Assembly (NCBI GenBank): GCA_963824345.1 | Contig: CAWGOZ010000002.1 | Coordinates: 372,001-436,000 of the forward strand | From: Palsa-89 sp963824345 | GTDB lineage: Bacteria; Acidobacteriota; Terriglobia; Bryobacterales; Bryobacteraceae | Direction of reading: 5' to 3' | DNA length: 64,000 nt | Part shown: piece after piece, positions 35,916 through 45,444 of the stretch | Layout: every line of letters starts with the position of its first letter | Position numbering within the stretch: the first letter of the stretch is position 1 | The notes under the pieces: model-generated | The model's database searches: none | What the model saw: the letters and a program-made list of their open reading frames with translations, nothing else | What the model was told of the DNA's origin: nothing | Translations under genes and position numbers: made by a program

Positions 35916-36051
35916 CGTTAAACGCTTCGATGGCAAACCCCGCGGTACTTTCAGAAGACGATTCGCGAAAAAATAATTCTTCGCGTCACGCGTGTGTAAT
36001 GTTGGCCTGATAGCTTGAGAGCCGCAGCAAAGCAAAACCAAGGGGAACAGC

Positions 36052-39000
36052 TTGAAACACCGACAAAGTATTCGTGTGCCCGAAGGAAGAATCGGTAAAA
36101 TCGCGCAAACGATTGCATCGCTGGCAGTGTTGTTGCCGCTGAGTGTGCCGGCGTTAGCACAGGCGCCAACAGCCCAACCTCCCTATTTCACGCCGGGCAA
36201 CCTGGTGGTGTCGGTTGCAGGCTGCGGAGTTTATGGAGGTACGCCGCCGAACGCTACGCCAAGCACGGCCACATGCGCAACGCCCCCAGTGGGCGGGACG
36301 GGCGCCACCACCGGGACCGGCCCTAACAGCTACGGGGACGATCAGGCAGCTCCCTGGAGCCTGTGGCAATACTCGGTGAACGGCGCGTCTAGTGTCGCGT
36401 TCGTGAATTCTCTCCAATTGCCGCAAAACACATCTGGTGCAAACTTCCCCATTTCCGATGATTACGGATCTCAGTCGGAGGGCACACTACAGCTTTCCGG
36501 CAACGGTCTATACCTAACGCTGATAGGCTACGGCATAAACGGCGCGACCTTCAACGTCAATTATCTTGATTACTGTCCCGGTTCGACGATGCTCAGCAAT
36601 GCATGCGTCCCGGAGAACGGAAACCCGGCGGCGGCCCAGACGGGAACCCTGTTGGGACAAACTTACAGCGGAAATACGCCAGTGCCACGCGTGGTGGCGT
36701 TGATCGACCCCAACGGCAACGTTAATACTTCAACGGTGCTCTACGGCATCTTCAATCAGAACGATGCACGCAGCACCTATTCCCCCGATGGAGTCAACAT
36801 CTACGTTTCCGGCCAGGGATGCAAGAATTGGGATCCGAGTGACGAACTTTGCGATTCGGCGTCGAAAAACTACGATGACACTCAGGGTGTGTACCTAACC
36901 ACCTTGGGAACCAACAATGGCAACGGTCTCAACAATCCCATAGCCATTACGGGGCCCGACAACGGACCGTCGGGATGTACCAACACAACCACTTGCACTT
37001 CTTCCGAAAGCACGCGGATGGTCCAGATCTACAACGGCACTCTGTACGTTTCGGCGGACGACAAGCCAGGGGGCTCAGGGTATAACCGCGCCCTCATCGG
37101 CACGTTGGGAGATCCTCCAGCGACCTCCCTGTTCACGTGCACAGGAGTCGGAGGCGGTTGCGGAACCGGCTACGGTCCCTACGGCCCGGCCTTGATGCCC
37201 GGCTTCGGCAACACCGGCGGAACCGGGAAATACACCATCAATTCGCAAGGATCAGGCAACACCAGCAACGGCAACAACCTCAACAATACTGGGCTCGCAA
37301 TTAACTTAAGCCCGCAGAATTTCTTCTTTGCCAGCCCGACTGTGTTGTATGTGGCGGACACCGGCAGCCCGAAAAACAGTTCCAACACCGACACCACCTG
37401 CACCGGCTTAGGCGGCACGGGCAGCGTGGGCGACGGCGGGTTGCAAAAATGGATTCTAAACCCAACCGTCACGGCTTCCGTAACCAATAGCGGATCCACG
37501 TCTGCGAAAGAAACCGTGACCGCGACGTCCGGAGCATTCACCCAAGGCGAAGTTGGTCTTACGATTACAGATTCGTTGGGCTATATCCCGGCCGGCACGA
37601 CGATCACCGCCGTATCTGGCGCGGGCGCAAACGCGACGATGTCGGCGGCAGCAACCGGCACTAGCTCGAGCGATGTCATCACCGTTCACGGATGGAGCCT
37701 CGCCTATACCCTCTACAACGGATTAAGCCTCGTGCTGGCCACAAACTGCAATCCCAACGCGTTGGCCGCCCCGCAAGACCTCGCGACCACCGGCTTATAT
37801 GGCGTGACAGGTACCGTGAGCGGTGGCGTTGCTACCCTTTACGTCACCACTTACCCAAACAACGATCTCGTCCAGACTTACCTTTACGGAATCACGGATA
37901 CCCTGGCGACGGAGAAGATGACGAGCCCGGGCACAGCGTTTACCCTGCTGGATACCGCTCCAGCCGGCTCCATCTTAAGGGGAGTGACGTTTGTGCCGAA
38001 GTTCCAAAATGGCGACGTCGCAGTCACTACTGTGCCCTCCGGCCTCACCGTAACGAGCGCCGGCAGCGGTTGCGCACCTTCCACTTTCACCACGCCTCTG
38101 ACGCTGGCCTGGACGCCGACAAGCGCCTGCCAATTGAGCGTGACGACGCCGCAAACCTCCGCGTACACGCCGGGCACTCAATACGTTTTTAGTCAATGGC
38201 AAGACGGCAGCACCGGCACCACTTATAGTGTCTCCGCTCCGTCATCCACGGCAACTAACACTTATACTTATACCGCCAGCTTTACCACTCAGTACCAGCT
38301 CACGACCGCGGCGACCACGGGAGGCACGGTGAGCGCGGGCGGGTATTACAATTCCGGCGCGAATGCCATCATCACCGCGACGCCCTCTGCCGGCTCCTAT
38401 TTTGTCAACTTCACAGTCGTTGACTCCAACGGCAACACGACGACGCCTACCAGCAATCCGCTGACTCTGACGATGAACGGACCTGAGTCGGTGACGGCCA
38501 ACTTCTCGGCCCAAACCGCCCAGGCCATCACATTCACTCAGAATGCGCCGGCGAGCGCGGCCTACAACAGCCAGTTCACGGTAGCGGCCACGGGCGGGGC
38601 CAGTGGGAACGCGGTGACCTTCAGCAGTTCCGGCTCCTGCAGCAACTCGGGCGCGACGTACACCATAACCAGCGGCACCGGGACATGCTCGGTGATCGCC
38701 AACCAGGCGGGCAACACCGACTATTCGGCAGCGCCGACGGCCACCGAGACGACCAACGCGACGCCAGCGAGCCAGACCATCACATTTACGCCTCCCGCCT
38801 CTCCGGCGGCTTACAACAGCTCGTTCGCGGTAAGCGCGACATCGACTTCCGGGCTTACGGTGACGATCGGCGCGTCGGGAGTCTGCTCGATTTCGAGCGG
38901 GACCGTGACGATGACCAGCGGCACCGGGACATGCACGTTGACGGCTTCCCAATCCGGCAACGGCAACTACAGCGCGGCGGCCAACGTTGTGAACACAGTG

Positions 39001-42000
39001 ACAGCCGCGATGGCCGGAGGCTCCGGGAACATATCGGTAACAGCGGCCTCGGTGGCCAGCAGCATTTATCCCAATCAGGCTGACACATTGAGCGCGACGG
39101 TAACCGTAACCGGGGCGGGCGGCGCGCCTGCCGGGGCGGGAGAGACCGTAAGCTTCTACGACGGCGCGACCCTGCTGGGAACCGGCACCTTGTCCACGGT
39201 GGACGCGTACCATTCGTCAACGTCGATCAGTATCACCGGATCGCAACTGAGCTTGGGCGGCAACAGCATTACCGCGGTGTATTCGGGCGATGCTAACTAT
39301 TCGAGCACCACATCGGCGGCCATCACGGTTACGCTCGCGAGCCCGGTTGTAAACTTTGGATCGAGCAGCGTAGGCACGGCAGCCACGGGGCAAACACTCA
39401 GTTACACCTTTACCAGCGCGACCACTTTGACGGCCGTGAACATACTGACGTTGGGTGCGCCAAGCCTGGATTATAGCGACGGCGGAAGCAGCACCTGCAC
39501 GGCGACCGCTTATACGGCGGGCCAGAGCTGCGTGGTGACGGTGGCGTTCACGCCCACGGCGCCCGGGGCGAGAGCCGGCGCGGTGACGCTGTTTGCGCAA
39601 GGCAGCGCCGTGCCGTTGATGACCTGGTATCTGAGCGGCGTGGGGAACTCGGGAGCGGTCACGATCGATCCGGGCACGCTGACGACCACCACACTGACCG
39701 GAACCGAGACGCCGGCCGGATATGGTACGGCGGTGGATGGAGCCGGGAACGTGTACGTGGTGGATCATGCCAACAATGCGGTACTGAAGCTGGCGGCAGG
39801 CACGTTCCTGCAGTCCACGGTGGTGTCGGGGCTGTCGGGACCGACCGCAGTGGCGCTGGATGGAGCGGGCGATCTGTACATCTCCACCGGCGGCAGCGTG
39901 GTGATGATTCCGAATGAAAACGGGACGTTGAACGCGGCCGATCAATCGACGGTCAACCTGAGCGGATTGGGGAGCGCGCGAGGCGTGGCAGTGGACTCCA
40001 GCGGCGATCTGTACGTTGCGGACGCGACCAACGGGGATGTGGTGGAGCTATCGAGCCTGGGGGTGCAGACGACGATCGCCTCGAGTTTGACGAGTCCGCA
40101 CGGGGTGGCGGTGGATGCGGCACTCAACGTGTACGTGACTACGAACAATGCGGTGACCCAGTATCCGTATCCGTCCTATGGCGGCGGGACGCCGGTACCG
40201 TATGGGACCGGATACAACAACCCGCGCGGGATCGCGGTGGATGCGGCCGGGGCGGTGTATGTGGCGGACACCGGCAACAACCGGATCGTGAGGGTCAGTC
40301 CCGGTGGAGGGTCGCAAGCGACTTTAACGGTGACGGGAGTCAGCTCGCCGCAGGGCGTGTCGGTGGATGCATGGGACAACCTGTACGTGACGGATCCGAG
40401 CATCGTGATACAGGTGAACCGGACGCAGGCGGCGCAGTTGAGTTTCGCGGCGACCAACGTGGATTCCACCAGTGCGGCGCAGGTGGTGACGGTTACGGAT
40501 GCGGGCAACCAGGCCTTGCAAGTGTCGAACCTGGCGATTTCGGCGCCCTTCGCCTCCGCCGCGTCGGGAGGAACGGATTGCACGTCGAGCACGGATCTGA
40601 GTGGGGGCGGGCAGTGCGAAATCGGAGTGGCGTTTGCGCCGACGGCGAGCGGGGCGGCGACGGGAACGGTGAGCCTATCGGATAATGCGCTGAACAACAC
40701 GGGAAGCACGCAGACGGTCTCGTTGTCGGGCGCGGGCTCGCAGGTAGCGCAGACCATTACCTTCACGCCTCCGGCGTCTCCGGCGGCTTACAACAGCTCG
40801 TTCGCGGTGAGCGCGACATCGACCTCCGGGCTCACGGTGACGATCGGCGCGTCGGGAGTCTGCTCGATTTTGAACGGGACCGTGACGATGACCAGCGGCA
40901 CCGGGACATGCACGTTGACCGCGTCTCAATCCGGCAACGCCGAATACAGTGCGGCGGCCAACGTCGTGAACCTCGTCCAAGCCTCGCTGGCGAGCCAGAC
41001 CATTACGTTCGGCGCGCTGTCGAATAAGACCTATGGGGCGGCGCCGTTCACGGTAAGCGCGACCACTTCTTCCGGCTTGCCGGCAAGCTTCAACTCGCAG
41101 ACACCCACCATCTGCACGGTGTCCGGTACAACCGTCACACTGGCCTCGGGTGGTCAATGTACGATTCAAGCCACGCAGGCCGGCAATACGAACTATGCCG
41201 CCGCCACGCCGGTCAACCAGAGCTTCCAAGTGACGCAAGCAAGCCAGACTCTAAGCTTCGGCGCGCTGTCGAACAAGACCTATGGGGCGGCGCCGTTCAC
41301 GGTAAGCGCTGGCGCGTCCTCGGGCCTGACCGTCAGCTTCGCGTCGCTGACGACACCGGTCTGCACAGTGTCAGGTACAACCGTCACGCTGGTCTCGGGT
41401 GGTCAGTGCACTATCCAAGCCACGCAGAACGGCAATGCGGACTATGCCGCTGCCACGCCGGTCAACCAGAGCTTCCAAGTGACCCAGGCCAGCCAGACCA
41501 TCACCTTCGGGTCGATCTCGGGCAAGCCCTACAACACCGCGCCGTTTACACTGAGCGCGAGTGCGTCCTCGGGCCTGCCGGTCAGCTTCGCATCGCTGAC
41601 GACACCGGTCTGCACGGTATCGGGCAGCACGGTGACGCTGGTTGGAGTCGGCACCTGCACGATCCAAGCCACTCAGACCGGCAATGCGGACTATACCGCC
41701 GCCACGCCGGTCAACCGGAGCTTCTCGGTGACGCAAGCGACCCAGAGCATCACTTTCCCGTCGATCCCGAGCCAGGAACTCCTCACCGGGACGGTTACAG
41801 TGAGCGCGAGTGCGTCCTCCGGCCTGCCCGTCAGCTTCGCATCGACTACCACGCCCGTCTGCACGGTATCGGGCACGACCGTAACCCTACTTGAAGCCGG
41901 CACCTGCACGATCCAAGCCACCCAGCCAGGCAACGCCGATTATGCCGCCGCCGCGCCGGTCAACCGGAGCTTCTCGGTGACGAAGGTAACCCAGACCATC

Positions 42001-42984
42001 ACTTTCGCGGCGCTCTCGAACGAGCCCTACGGCACCGCGCCGTTTACAGTGAGCGCGAGTGCATCTTCGGGCCTGCCGGTCAGCTTCGCATCGACTACCA
42101 CGCCCGTCTGCACGGTATCGGGCAGCACCGTGACCCTAGTTGAAGCCGGCACTTGCACGATTCAAGCTACTCAGACAGGCAACGCGGATTATGACGCCGC
42201 CACGCCGGTCAACCGGAGCTTCTCGGTGACGAAATTAACCCAGACCATCACTTTCGCGGCGCTCTCGAACGAGCCCTACGGCACCGCGCCGTTTACGGTG
42301 AGCGCGAGTGCCTCTTCGGGCCTGCCGGTCAGCCTAGCATCGACCACCACGAGCGTCTGCACGGTATCGGGCAGCACCGTGACTCTGCTTGAAGCCGGGG
42401 CCTGCACCATCAAAGCGACCCAGGCAGGCAACGCGGATTATGACGCCGCCGCGGCGGTCTCCCGGAGCTTCTCGGTGACGAAATTGACCCAGACCATCAC
42501 TTTTGCGCCGCTCCCGGGCCAGCCCTACGGCACCGCGCCGTTTACGGTGAGCGCGACTGCGACCTCGGGCCTGCCGGTCAGCTTCGCATCGACCACGACG
42601 CCGGTCTGCACGGTATCGGGCAGCACCGTGACGCTGGTTGAAGCCGGCACCTGTACGATCAAAGCGACCCAGGCAGGCAACGTCGATTATGACGCCGCCG
42701 CGGCGGTCTCCCGGAGCTTCTCGGTGACGAAATTAAGCCAGACCATCACTTTCGCGCCGCTCTCGAACCAGACCCTCGGCACTCCGCCGTTCACGGTGAG
42801 CGCGAGTGCTTCGTCGGGCTTGCCGGTCAGCTTCGCATCGACTACCACGACCGTCTGCACGGTATCGGGCAGCACCGTGACCCTGGTTAAAGCCGGCACC
42901 TGCACGATCAAAGCTAGTCAGCCAGGCAACGTCGATTATAACGCCGCGGCAACGGTATCCCAGAGCTTCTCGGTAGCTCAATAG
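36052..42984 (+). CDS. Giant secreted Ig-like repeat protein with NHL-type beta-propeller
   Basis: A 2310-aa exported protein starting at TTG 36052 behind AGGGGA; signal peptide to about residue 37 (SLAVLLPLSVPALAQA). The N-terminal 800 aa are beta-rich with no clear family. Ig-like segments follow (about 820-1100), then an NHL/SMP-like six-bladed propeller at about 1213-1450 (GYGTAVDGAGNVYVVDHANN, ARGVAVDSSGDLYVADATNG), a choice-of-anchor domain, and eight tandem 83-aa repeats to the C-terminus (SQTITFGALSNKTYGAAPFT type). Thr/Ser/Ala-rich with paired cysteines in each repeat (PVCTVSG, GTCTIQA). Likely a surface or matrix protein; no anchor motif is seen. Confidence 0.9.
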   Translation: MKHRQSIRVPEGRIGKIAQTIASLAVLLPLSVPALAQAPTAQPPYFTPGNLVVSVAGCGVYGGTPPNATPSTATCATPPVGGTGATTGTGPNSYGDDQAAPWSLWQYSVNGASSVAFVNSLQLPQNTSGANFPISDDYGSQSEGTLQLSGNGLYLTLIGYGINGATFNVNYLDYCPGSTMLSNACVPENGNPAAAQTGTLLGQTYSGNTPVPRVVALIDPNGNVNTSTVLYGIFNQNDARSTYSPDGVNIYVSGQGCKNWDPSDELCDSASKNYDDTQGVYLTTLGTNNGNGLNNPIAITGPDNGPSGCTNTTTCTSSESTRMVQIYNGTLYVSADDKPGGSGYNRALIGTLGDPPATSLFTCTGVGGGCGTGYGPYGPALMPGFGNTGGTGKYTINSQGSGNTSNGNNLNNTGLAINLSPQNFFFASPTVLYVADTGSPKNSSNTDTTCTGLGGTGSVGDGGLQKWILNPTVTASVTNSGSTSAKETVTATSGAFTQGEVGLTITDSLGYIPAGTTITAVSGAGANATMSAAATGTSSSDVITVHGWSLAYTLYNGLSLVLATNCNPNALAAPQDLATTGLYGVTGTVSGGVATLYVTTYPNNDLVQTYLYGITDTLATEKMTSPGTAFTLLDTAPAGSILRGVTFVPKFQNGDVAVTTVPSGLTVTSAGSGCAPSTFTTPLTLAWTPTSACQLSVTTPQTSAYTPGTQYVFSQWQDGSTGTTYSVSAPSSTATNTYTYTASFTTQYQLTTAATTGGTVSAGGYYNSGANAIITATPSAGSYFVNFTVVDSNGNTTTPTSNPLTLTMNGPESVTANFSAQTAQAITFTQNAPASAAYNSQFTVAATGGASGNAVTFSSSGSCSNSGATYTITSGTGTCSVIANQAGNTDYSAAPTATETTNATPASQTITFTPPASPAAYNSSFAVSATSTSGLTVTIGASGVCSISSGTVTMTSGTGTCTLTASQSGNGNYSAAANVVNTVTAAMAGGSGNISVTAASVASSIYPNQADTLSATVTVTGAGGAPAGAGETVSFYDGATLLGTGTLSTVDAYHSSTSISITGSQLSLGGNSITAVYSGDANYSSTTSAAITVTLASPVVNFGSSSVGTAATGQTLSYTFTSATTLTAVNILTLGAPSLDYSDGGSSTCTATAYTAGQSCVVTVAFTPTAPGARAGAVTLFAQGSAVPLMTWYLSGVGNSGAVTIDPGTLTTTTLTGTETPAGYGTAVDGAGNVYVVDHANNAVLKLAAGTFLQSTVVSGLSGPTAVALDGAGDLYISTGGSVVMIPNENGTLNAADQSTVNLSGLGSARGVAVDSSGDLYVADATNGDVVELSSLGVQTTIASSLTSPHGVAVDAALNVYVTTNNAVTQYPYPSYGGGTPVPYGTGYNNPRGIAVDAAGAVYVADTGNNRIVRVSPGGGSQATLTVTGVSSPQGVSVDAWDNLYVTDPSIVIQVNRTQAAQLSFAATNVDSTSAAQVVTVTDAGNQALQVSNLAISAPFASAASGGTDCTSSTDLSGGGQCEIGVAFAPTASGAATGTVSLSDNALNNTGSTQTVSLSGAGSQVAQTITFTPPASPAAYNSSFAVSATSTSGLTVTIGASGVCSILNGTVTMTSGTGTCTLTASQSGNAEYSAAANVVNLVQASLASQTITFGALSNKTYGAAPFTVSATTSSGLPASFNSQTPTICTVSGTTVTLASGGQCTIQATQAGNTNYAAATPVNQSFQVTQASQTLSFGALSNKTYGAAPFTVSAGASSGLTVSFASLTTPVCTVSGTTVTLVSGGQCTIQATQNGNADYAAATPVNQSFQVTQASQTITFGSISGKPYNTAPFTLSASASSGLPVSFASLTTPVCTVSGSTVTLVGVGTCTIQATQTGNADYTAATPVNRSFSVTQATQSITFPSIPSQELLTGTVTVSASASSGLPVSFASTTTPVCTVSGTTVTLLEAGTCTIQATQPGNADYAAAAPVNRSFSVTKVTQTITFAALSNEPYGTAPFTVSASASSGLPVSFASTTTPVCTVSGSTVTLVEAGTCTIQATQTGNADYDAATPVNRSFSVTKLTQTITFAALSNEPYGTAPFTVSASASSGLPVSLASTTTSVCTVSGSTVTLLEAGACTIKATQAGNADYDAAAAVSRSFSVTKLTQTITFAPLPGQPYGTAPFTVSATATSGLPVSFASTTTPVCTVSGSTVTLVEAGTCTIKATQAGNVDYDAAAAVSRSFSVTKLSQTITFAPLSNQTLGTPPFTVSASASSGLPVSFASTTTTVCTVSGSTVTLVKAGTCTIKASQPGNVDYNAAATVSQSFSVAQ
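40750..40980 (+). repeat. Near-identical internal duplication (mate at 38776-39000)
   Basis: About 225 bases encoding the TFTPPASPAAYNSSFAVSAT domain occur at 38776-39000 and again at 40751-40980 with only scattered, mostly third-position changes. The two copies are separated by two kb containing the propeller. They are more alike than neighbouring domains, which suggests recent duplication or gene conversion. Confidence 0.9.
40993..42984 (+). repeat. Eight tandem 249-bp (83-aa) coding repeats
   Basis: Unit starts (AGCCAG or ACCCAG) fall at 40993, 41242, 41491, 41740, 41989, 42238, 42487 and 42736, exactly 249 bases apart, and the last ends at the stop codon. Copies 5-8 are most alike (shared ACGGTATCGGGCAGCACCGT), consistent with recent expansion at the 3' end. 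Each unit encodes an Ig-like domain with two conserved cysteines. Confidence 0.97.
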
Positions 42985-43097
42985 CAGCAGCCCCTCGGAG
43001 CTGGCTCTTCGTTTGCGCTAATGACACGTGCGCGGGTTGGTTCAAGGCCCCGAACTTCTGCCTGATCGCGCCCGTGACTCCGGTTATCAGGGGCCTG

Positions 43098-43892
43098 CTA
43101 AATGTAGAACTCGCCAGCGCCCACGATTTCCGCCGGACCGGTAAGGTACACCGAATCGTCCCAGCGCAAACGCAGCGATTCGCCGGCGGGCGTCCGCACT
43201 ATGACGGGACTCGCGACTGTTTTGCGAAGAATCGCCGCCACGGCTGCGCCGGTGGATCCCGTGCCGGAGCTCAGCGTGACGCCCGCGCCTCGCTCGTAAA
43301 AGAGAACGTCGATAGTGTGCTCGCCTTCCACGCGGACAAACGACACGTTGGTTCGCTTTGGAAAATGAGCATGGCCCTCGATTTCGGCGGCCAGGACTTC
43401 CCAATCCGGCGGAAACGCATCCACGAAAACGACGCACTGCGGATTGCCGACATCGACGATCGACACCTCTTGCGGACCGCGCCGCAAGGGCAGTGCATAC
43501 CGAATTTCCCGCTCATCGAACTTCGGCGCGCCCATATCCATCTCGAACAGGAACCGCCGGCCGTCGCGCTCGAGCAAGCGAAGACGCTTTGGTCCCGCGC
43601 CGGTGGAGATGACGAGATCGCTCCCCGGCGAGCCTGCCGCCAGACCGGAGTCGATCAGCAGCGCCGCCGCGCACCGGGTTCCGTTGCCGGACATCTCAGG
43701 CTCGCTGCCATCGGCGTTGAACAGGCGAATCGACCGATCGCGCAGCAGCATCCAGCCGTCGGCGCCGATTCCGGTGTGGCGGTCGCAGATGGCGCGCGCC
43801 GTGGATGGCAAGTCAACCGCCGGCACCTGCTCGGCCCAGCTCAACAAAAAATCGTTTCCCGCGCCGTGGGCCTTTGTAAAAGGGATGGGCAT
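43098..43892 (-). CDS. dapF: Diaminopimelate epimerase-like protein with altered active site
   Basis: A 264-aa DapF-fold protein; the family interconverts LL- and meso-diaminopimelate for lysine and peptidoglycan. The N-terminal FTKAHGAGNDFLL and SGNGTRCAA with Cys74 are standard. The second catalytic Cys, normally in TxACGTG, is Ser209 here (TLSSGTGSTGAA), and the usual GNPH is GNPQC. The protein may be a divergent but active form or have another activity. It is last in a minus-strand run with a glycosyltransferase (18 bases upstream) and a PfkB kinase. Confidence 0.88.
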   Translation of the reverse strand: MPIPFTKAHGAGNDFLLSWAEQVPAVDLPSTARAICDRHTGIGADGWMLLRDRSIRLFNADGSEPEMSGNGTRCAAALLIDSGLAAGSPGSDLVISTGAGPKRLRLLERDGRRFLFEMDMGAPKFDEREIRYALPLRRGPQEVSIVDVGNPQCVVFVDAFPPDWEVLAAEIEGHAHFPKRTNVSFVRVEGEHTIDVLFYERGAGVTLSSGTGSTGAAVAAILRKTVASPVIVRTPAGESLRLRWDDSVYLTGPAEIVGAGEFYI

Positions 43893-43910
43893 GAGTCACA
43901 TCAATGTGGA

Positions 43911-45434
43911 TTAGTCACGTTTGTAGATCTCGATCACGGGGGCGCCTTTCACTTTGATGGCCTGCACCAAACGATAGCGGGGGCCATGTTGGAAGGTCGA
44001 CTTTTGGACGGCTGTGGCGACTGGGTCGCCGGACATGGCCACAGCCCACTCCTCGTGCAGAAACAAATCCGGGCGCAGGGTTGCGGCCGTCCACTCGGGT
44101 CCACCGGCGTCAAATAAGGCTTCGTGGATCGGGATTCCAGCGGCCCGTAAAATCGCGATCAGGTCGCCGAAACTGGTTAGTATCCCGGTTCCGGAACGAT
44201 ACTCCGGTTGCAAGGCTTGCGCCGCGGCTTGGGTCCAGGCACGGCGTGTGAGCGAGTTGACTTGCGATTCTTTCCAACAAATCCAGTCGCTGGGCCGAGC
44301 CCGCAGAAGCCACGGCGTGGCGGCCGCAATGAGAATCACCAGGGCCAGCCATGGGCGCCAGCGCTCTGTTGCCACTAGAACCAGACAGGCGCCGGCGATT
44401 GCGATGAGCGGGAGCGCAGCCACGGCGTAGCGAGTGTTGTAGTAGGAAAACGGCCAGAGCGTGGGAACGTAGATGGGAGTTCCGCCGGAGTGCATGCTCC
44501 AGATATAAAACAGAGGCGGCAGCGCGGTCAGCAGAACCGGCCAGAACACTCGCTTGAGGGCCACGCCCGCCAGGCCGGCAGTTGCAATCGCCAGCGCTAC
44601 GCCACCGGCGCACATCCAAACAGCAGTGCGGTAATAGAGCCAGGCGGCCCGCCAATCGTGGTCGCCGCGATAGGGCGCCATATTTTGCGCCAGCGCTCGC
44701 CGATAGATACTCATGGCCGAATAAGGCCCGTTGAAGAATTCGAGCGGGTTGGAGTAGATCCACCAATTGTGCCCGAGCCAATAGAGCGGAGCAAGCACAG
44801 CAATGCCCGTAAACAGCAACGCGGCGCCGAACCGATTTCGGCGGCCGACCATCAGGAAATAGAACGCGACGAAGGGAATCAGGAACCACCCCTCGTAGCG
44901 CGCCAGCGACGCGGCAACACTGGCGATGCCCGCGCCGGCGACTAAGGCTAGCGATTGAGTCTGACCGAAAGCGACCGTGAAATAGAGCAGCGCCATCAGG
45001 GCGCATAGAAAGACCGCTTCGGTCATAGGCGTCGCCTGCAGATAGAGAAGATTCGGATTGAAGACCAGCAGCCCGAGCGCGGCGAGTGCGCACGGCCACG
45101 ATCCAGTCGCTTTGCGCAGCGCGGCATACAGTAAGACAGCCGCGCAAACGAAGCAAGCCGACGATGGAATTGCCCCCGCCAATCCGCTGCGCCATAGCCG
45201 ATCGTTCCGCACCAGCGGCAGCATCAGCAAATGCGGGAGCGGCAACCAAACGGTGCCCAGCTGGTCGTAGCCCGGGCGCCGCCCGTCGACAATGCGCCGC
45301 GCGATGTTGAGATGCGCCTCGGCGTCGCCGTAGTACAAAGTCCAGCCGGAATGATTTACGTAGGCCGTCGCCAAACCGGCGATCGCCGCCACCGCGGCCA
45401 GGACCAGCGCGAGCTCGATCCAGCTCTGCTTCAA
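43911..45434 (-). CDS. GT-C type membrane glycosyltransferase (ArnT/PMT-like)
   Basis: A 507-aa integral membrane protein with about 11 helices. The first periplasmic loop has YYGDAEAHLNIARRI, with an acidic pair in the place of the catalytic Asp-Glu/Asp-Asp of GT-C enzymes, which transfer sugars from lipid-linked donors. The C-terminal region (about 380-507) is soluble. The acceptor is unknown. It starts 10 bases after the PfkB-kinase stop, so both are probably co-transcribed with dapF. Confidence 0.8.
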   Translation of the reverse strand: MKQSWIELALVLAAVAAIAGLATAYVNHSGWTLYYGDAEAHLNIARRIVDGRRPGYDQLGTVWLPLPHLLMLPLVRNDRLWRSGLAGAIPSSACFVCAAVLLYAALRKATGSWPCALAALGLLVFNPNLLYLQATPMTEAVFLCALMALLYFTVAFGQTQSLALVAGAGIASVAASLARYEGWFLIPFVAFYFLMVGRRNRFGAALLFTGIAVLAPLYWLGHNWWIYSNPLEFFNGPYSAMSIYRRALAQNMAPYRGDHDWRAAWLYYRTAVWMCAGGVALAIATAGLAGVALKRVFWPVLLTALPPLFYIWSMHSGGTPIYVPTLWPFSYYNTRYAVAALPLIAIAGACLVLVATERWRPWLALVILIAAATPWLLRARPSDWICWKESQVNSLTRRAWTQAAAQALQPEYRSGTGILTSFGDLIAILRAAGIPIHEALFDAGGPEWTAATLRPDLFLHEEWAVAMSGDPVATAVQKSTFQHGPRYRLVQAIKVKGAPVIEIYKRD

Positions 45435-45444
45435 AATTTCAGCT

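Noticed and set aside
35964..35985. CGCGAA/TTCGCG inverted repeat as a regulatory site for the giant protein gene
   Set aside because: Only six paired bases around an AT-rich loop; too weak to support without further evidence.
38242..39213. 323-codon minus-strand frame opposite the giant secreted protein
   Set aside because: It mirrors repetitive GC-rich coding sequence and has an arginine/glycine composition typical of antisense frames.
40993..42984. CRISPR or non-coding satellite
   Set aside because: The 249-bp period is a multiple of three, in frame, and encodes Ig-like domains to the stop codon.
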